From Corella eumyota (lineage: Eukaryota; Chordata; Ascidiacea; Phlebobranchia; Corellidae): a stretch of 64,000 nt of DNA. Under the pieces are notes generated by a model. The model was given only the letters and a program-made list of their open reading frames with translations. It was not told the origin of the DNA and did not search any database. Each line of letters begins with the position of its first letter. Within the stretch, counting starts at the first letter, position 1. Positions 59,826-64,000 of the stretch are shown piece after piece. The translations under genes and the position numbers were made by a program. The stretch is from assembly GCA_963082875.1 (NCBI GenBank), contig OY720103.1, positions 7,068,001 through 7,132,000 of the forward strand. Reading direction: 5' to 3'.

Positions 59826-59971
59826 AAGACTTCACTGGGAAATCTTCACAAATTGGCTCGGCCAACAGTTTTTCACGTCGTCAGGGCGGGGTATTGGGAA
59901 TAGTTTTCAACTAGCAATAATCGCACCTCGGATAAACCTCATCGGTTACGATATCGTCTCTGCGCAAAGCT
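59826..59971 (-). ncRNA. U4: U4 snRNA gene, unit 60 (class C)
   Basis: Unit 60 spans 59321..60326. C123G, G116C, G15A, and C105T in the central loop. Confidence 0.92.
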
Positions 59972-60441
59972 ATCAAAAAAATGGCAAGATAACCTTTCCT
60001 ATTCAAATAAAATGCTTCCATTTGTGGTGCGCAAAAATTTTTAATCAAGGAATACACATTAAAATTTTAATTAACAAAGTTGTTTGACCATTAAACATAA
60101 TTATTAAGCATAGAAAACTAATTTCATTTTTGTTTAATAAAAGCACCAAAATAATAAATTGTATAACAACTATTTATCCGATACCTAACGTCGTCAAGTA
60201 AAATTTTATCTTGCTTTTTCTTATAAGTTTTTATCAAAATGCTGAAAATTTTTTTTTTAAATTTAACCACAACATAATCAAGATAAGCACAACTTTTTTG
60301 ACATACATTTAAAAAAATTCACAGTTTTCCAGTATCAATAAATTTATTATTCAATTTGTTTCTACTTAATAATTTTGAAAGTTAATTTTCAGCGGTTTTG
60401 GTTATTTAAATAAAAAAAGATTATAAACCCAATAAAATTTT

Positions 60442-60608
60442 ATCACATAAACTATGTAATTTTTAAAAATGGGAATAAATCAATTCAAAAATAACAAAGG
60501 TTTGTGTGGTAATCCAATCCGGAACCTTTCGTACCCGAGGTAAGTTTAATATACTTACCCTTATTATAGACCAACAAGTTTTTGTCGGTCGAGATTTTTT
60601 AGGTCCGT
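60442..60608 (-). ncRNA. Candidate SL RNA gene, unit 61
   Basis: Consensus. Confidence 0.5.
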
Positions 60609-60831
60609 TGAATCGACACTTATAAATCTAAATCATAAAAGCCTTGGTTTTTTCTATGATATTTTTTTATTTAATTTATTAAAAAATGGTTTTATTTAAA
60701 CGTGTTAGAGCTCGCTGCGATTACTCGACGAAAAACCAAAGCATGTGGTATTGGTGCGCTGCGAAACTTAAATCTAACAGTCAAAACCTGTCACATAAAC
60801 CTCCTACATAACATCTTTTGATTTAGAATAA

Positions 60832-60977
60832 AAGACTTCACTGGGAAATCTTCAGAAATTGCCTCGGCCAACGGTTTTTCACGTCGTCAGGGCGGGGTAT
60901 TGGGAATAGTTTTCAACTAGCAATAATCTCACCTGGGATAAACCTCATCGGTTACGATATCGCCTCTGCGCAAAGCT
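60832..60977 (-). ncRNA. U4: U4 snRNA gene, unit 61 (class D, kink-turn altered)
   Basis: Unit 61 spans 60327..61330. G43C, and C49A in the lower 5' stem. Confidence 0.9.
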
Positions 60978-61445
60978 ATCAAAAAATGGCAAGATAACCT
61001 TTCCTATTCAAATAAAATGCTTCCATTTGTGGTGCGCAAAAATTTTTAATCAAGAAATACACATTAAAATTTTAAATAACAAATTTGTTTGACCATTAAA
61101 CATAATTATTAAGCATAGAAAACTAATTTCATTTTTGTTTAATAAAAGCACCAAAATAATAAATTGTATAACAACTATTTATCCGATACCTAACGTCGTC
61201 AAGTAAAATTTTATCTTGCTTTTTCTTATAAGTTTTTATCAAAATGCTGAAAATTTTATTTTAAATTTAACCACAACATAATCAAGATAAGCACAACTTT
61301 TTTGACATACATTTAAAAAAATTCACAGTTTTCCAGTATCAATAAATTTATTATTCAATTTGTTTTTACTTAATAATTTTGAAAGTTAATTTTCAGTGGT
61401 TTTGGTTATTTAAATAAAAAAAGATTATAAACCCAATAAAATTTT

Positions 61446-61612
61446 ATCACATAAACTATGTAATTTTTAAAAATGGGAATAAATCACTTCAAAAATAACA
61501 AAGGTTTTTGTGGTAATCCAATCCAGAACCTTTCAGACCCGAGGTAAGTTTAATATACTTACCCTTATTATAGACCAACAAGTTTTTGTCAGTCGAGATT
61601 TTTTAATTCCGT
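61446..61612 (-). ncRNA. Candidate SL RNA gene, unit 62 (divergent)
   Basis: Same haplotype as unit 25. Confidence 0.5.
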
Positions 61613-61837
61613 TAAATCGACACTTATAAATCTAAATCGTAAAGGCCTTGGTTTTTTCTATGATATTTTTTATTTAATTTATTAAAAAATGATTTTATTT
61701 GAACGTGTTAGAGAGCTCGCCGCAATTACTCGACAAAAAACCAAAGCATGTGGTATTGGTGCGTTTCGAACCTTAAATCTATTAATCAAAACCTGTTACA
61801 TAAACCTCTAATATAAAAGGTTTTGATTAAAGAATAA

Positions 61838-61983
61838 ATAACTTTACAAGGAAATCTTCAGAAATTGCCTCGGCCAACGGTTTTTCACGTCGTCAGGGCG
61901 GGGCATTGGGAATAGTTTTCAACTAGCAATAATCGCACCTCGGATAAACCTGATCGGTTACAATATCGCCTTTGCGCAAAGCT
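61838..61983 (-). ncRNA. U4: U4 snRNA gene, unit 62 (divergent, probably impaired)
   Basis: Unit 62 spans 61331..62338 and sits as an extra unit between a class D and a class A unit. Same U4 haplotype as unit 25. Confidence 0.85.
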
Positions 61984-62453
61984 ATCAAAAAAATGGCAAG
62001 ATAACCTTTCCTATTCAAATAAAATGCTTCCATATGTGGTGCGCAAAAATTTTTAATCAAGGAATACACATTAAAATTTTAATTAACAAATTTGTTTGAC
62101 CATTAAACATAATTATTAAGCATAGAAAACTAATTTCATTTTTGTTTAATAAAAGCACCAAAATAATAAATTGTATAACAACTATTTATCCGATACCTAA
62201 CGTCGTCAAGTAAAATTTTATCTTGCTTTTTTTTATAAGTTTTTATCAAAATGCTGAAAATTTTTTTTTTAAATTTAACCACAACATAATCAAGAGAAGC
62301 ACAACTTTTTTGACATACATTTAAAAAAATTCACAGTTTTCCAGTATCAATAAATTTATTATTCAATTTGTTTTTACTTAATAATTTTGAAAGTTAATTT
62401 TCAGTGGTTTTGGTTATTTAAATAAAAAAAGATTATAAACCCAATAAAATTTT

Positions 62454-62620
62454 ATCACATAAACTATGTAATTTTTAAAAATGGGAATAAATCAATTCAA
62501 AAATAACAAAGGTTTGTGTGGTAATCCAATCCGGAACCTTTCGTACCCGAGGTAAGTTTAATATACTTACCCTTATTATAGACCAACAAGTTTTTGTCGG
62601 TCGAGATTTTTTAGGTCCGT
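62454..62620 (-). ncRNA. Candidate SL RNA gene, unit 63
   Basis: Consensus. Confidence 0.5.
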
Positions 62621-62843
62621 TGAATCGACACTTATAAATCTAAATCATAAAAGCGTTGGTTTTTTCTATGATATTTTTTTATTTAATTTATTAAAAAATG
62701 GTTTTATTTAAACGTGTTAGAGCTCGCTGCGATTACTCGACGAAAAACCAAAGCATGTGGTATTGGTGCGATTCGAAACTTAAATCTATCAGTCAAAACC
62801 TGTCACATAAACCTCCTACATAACAGCTTTTGATTTAGAATAA

Positions 62844-62989
62844 AAGACTTCACTGGGAAATCTTCAGAAATTGCCTCGGCCAACGGTTTTTCACGTCGTC
62901 AGGGCGGGGTATTGGGAATAGTTTTCAACTAGCAATAATCGCACCTCGGATAAACCTCATCGGTTACGATATCGCCTGTGCGCAAAGCT
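62844..62989 (-). ncRNA. U4: U4 snRNA gene, unit 63 (class A)
   Basis: Unit 63 spans 62339..63343. G12C. The left edge carries CAGTGG from the divergent haplotype. Confidence 0.93.
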
Positions 62990-63458
62990 ATCAAAAAATG
63001 GCAAGATAACCTTTCCTATTCAAATAAAATGCTTCCATTTGTGGTGCGCAAAAATTTTTAATCAAGGAATACACATTAAAATTTTAATTAACAAATTTGT
63101 TTGACCATTAAACATAATTATTAAGCATAGAAAACTAATTTCATTTTTGTTTAATAAAAGCACCAAAATAATAAATTGTATAACAACTATTTATCCGATA
63201 CCTAACGTCGTCAAGTAAAATTTTATCTTGCTTTTTCTTATAAGTTTTTATCAAAATGCTGAAAATTTTTTTTTTAAATTTAACCACAACATAATCAAGA
63301 TAAGCACAACTTTTTTGACATACATTTAAAAAAATTCACAGTTTTCCAGTATCAATAAATTTATTATTCAATTTGTTTTTACTTAATAATTTTGAAAGTT
63401 AATTTTCAGCGGTTTTGGTTATTTAAATAAAAAAAGATTATAAACCCAATAAAATTTT

Positions 63459-63625
63459 ATCACATAAACTATGTAATTTTTAAAAATGGGGATAAATCAA
63501 TTCAAAAATAACAAAGGTTTGTGTGGTAATCCAATCCGGAACCTTTCGTACCCGAGGTAAGTTTAATATACTTACCCTTATTATAGACCAACAAGTTTTT
63601 GTCGGTCGAGATTTTTTAGGTCCGT
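63459..63625 (-). ncRNA. Candidate SL RNA gene, unit 64
   Basis: GGGGATA only. Confidence 0.5.
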
Positions 63626-63848
63626 TGAATCGACACTTATAAATCTAAATCATAAAAGCCTTGGTTTTTTCTATGATATTTTTTTATTTAATTTATTAAA
63701 AAATGGTTTTATTTAAACGTGTTAGAGCTCGCTGCGATTACTCGACGAAAAACCAAAGCATGTGGTATTGGTGCGATTCGAAACTTAAATCTATCAGTCA
63801 AAACCTGTCACATAAACCTCCTACATAACGGCTTTTGATTTAGAATAA

Positions 63849-63994
63849 AAGACTTCACTGGGAAATCTTCAGAAATTGCCTCGGCCAACGGTTTTTCACG
63901 TCGTCAGGGCGGGGTATTGGGAATAGTTTTCAACTAGCAATAATCGCACCTCGGATAAACCTCATAGGTTACGATATCGCCTCTGCGCAAAGCT
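63849..63994 (-). ncRNA. U4: U4 snRNA gene, unit 64 (class B, unit cut by window end)
   Basis: Unit 64 begins at 63344 and is cut at 64000, just past the U4 start, so the gene body is complete but its upstream element is outside. G29T. Confidence 0.93.
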
Positions 63995-64000
63995 ATCAAA

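Larger units (their letters stand above)
1..64000 (-). repeat. Tandem array of ~1005-bp units, each with a U4 snRNA gene and a candidate SL RNA gene
   Basis: 63 full units and one partial unit (63344..64000) follow head to tail with no interruption, each starting at TTCCAG (TTCTAG in unit 38). Unit lengths run from 1003 to 1009 bp. The length changes I traced are mostly in homopolymers: the A run beside the U4 start, T runs near offsets 340, 815 and 945, and the T run near offset 40. Most units differ from one another at only a handful of sites. Five units (25, 28, 34, 36, 62) are clearly divergent. Both RNA genes in every unit read on the minus strand. The array runs off both ends of the window, so its total size is unknown. 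This is the organisation known for amplified snRNA, 5S rRNA and SL RNA genes kept alike by concerted evolution. Confidence 0.98.
49270..64000 (-). repeat. Higher-order repeat resumed with chimeras (units 50-64)
   Basis: Classes read A(50) B(51) C(52) D/C(53) D/A(54) B(55) C(56) D(57) A(58) B(59) C(60) D(61), then divergent unit 62, then A(63) B(64). Class D units here and elsewhere also carry TTTCTACTT near offset 40 and GCTGCGAAAC near offset 432. Units 53 and 54 begin as D and end as C and A respectively. Confidence 0.85.

Noticed and set aside
1-64000. CRISPR array or bacterial repeat region
   Set aside because: Units are about 1005 bp without spacer-repeat alternation, and the content is eukaryotic spliceosomal RNA.
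1-64000. Transposon-derived or viral tandem repeat
   Set aside because: No terminal repeats, target-site duplications or polymerase, transposase or capsid coding sequence in any unit.

Overview
The whole window is one uninterrupted tandem array: 63 complete units of 1003-1009 bp plus a 657-bp partial unit, all in the same orientation, counted here from the TTCCAG at position 1. There is no protein gene, no unique flank and no mobile element. The DNA is very AT-rich (by eye about 30% GC). The GC-richer islands in each unit are the parts that carry RNA structure.

Each unit has two functional parts, both read on the minus strand. (1) A complete U4 spliceosomal snRNA gene of 146 nt lies at unit offsets 506-651. 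It is recognisable almost base for base: the AGCUUUGCGCAG 5' end that pairs with U6, the 5' stem-loop with its kink-turn, the AUUGCUAGUUGAAAAC U6-pairing region, the CCAAUACCCCGCC box, an AAUUUCUG Sm site and a 3' hairpin. (2) A second structured RNA lies at offsets 116-282, downstream of U4 in the direction of transcription. It has a 9-bp hairpin, a perfect 5' splice site (GTAAGTAT) locked in a 7-bp hairpin, an AUUUUUGA Sm-like site and a distal hairpin. I interpret it as a spliced-leader (SL) RNA gene. From memory, its exon resembles the Hydra SL-A leader at its start (ACGGA) and end (TAATAAG). With the AT richness and the animal-like U4, this suggests a hydrozoan or another trans-splicing animal. 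That assignment is an inference. The other roughly 690 bp per unit is AT-rich spacer with promoter-like motifs.

Layout: units 1-10 (1-10053) are a fairly uniform group with two-unit repeats and a chimera (unit 7). Units 11-18 are two rounds of a four-unit higher-order repeat (classes A, B, C, D). Units 19-42 are mixed and contain four strongly divergent units (25, 28, 34, 36) and several blocks duplicated at distances of 9, 16 and 30 units. Units 43-50 are a four-unit block present twice. Units 50-64 return to the A-B-C-D order with chimeric junctions (53, 54) and one inserted divergent unit (62).

Functionally, U4 joins U6 in the tri-snRNP, and an SL RNA donates a 5' exon to mRNAs in trans-splicing, which uses the same U4/U6/U5 machinery. 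Housing both in one amplified unit would link the dosage of the leader donor to that of a spliceosomal snRNA. By my reading 13 of the 64 U4 genes equal the array consensus, while 13 others have lost a kink-turn guanine, so the array mixes apparently good and probably impaired U4 genes.
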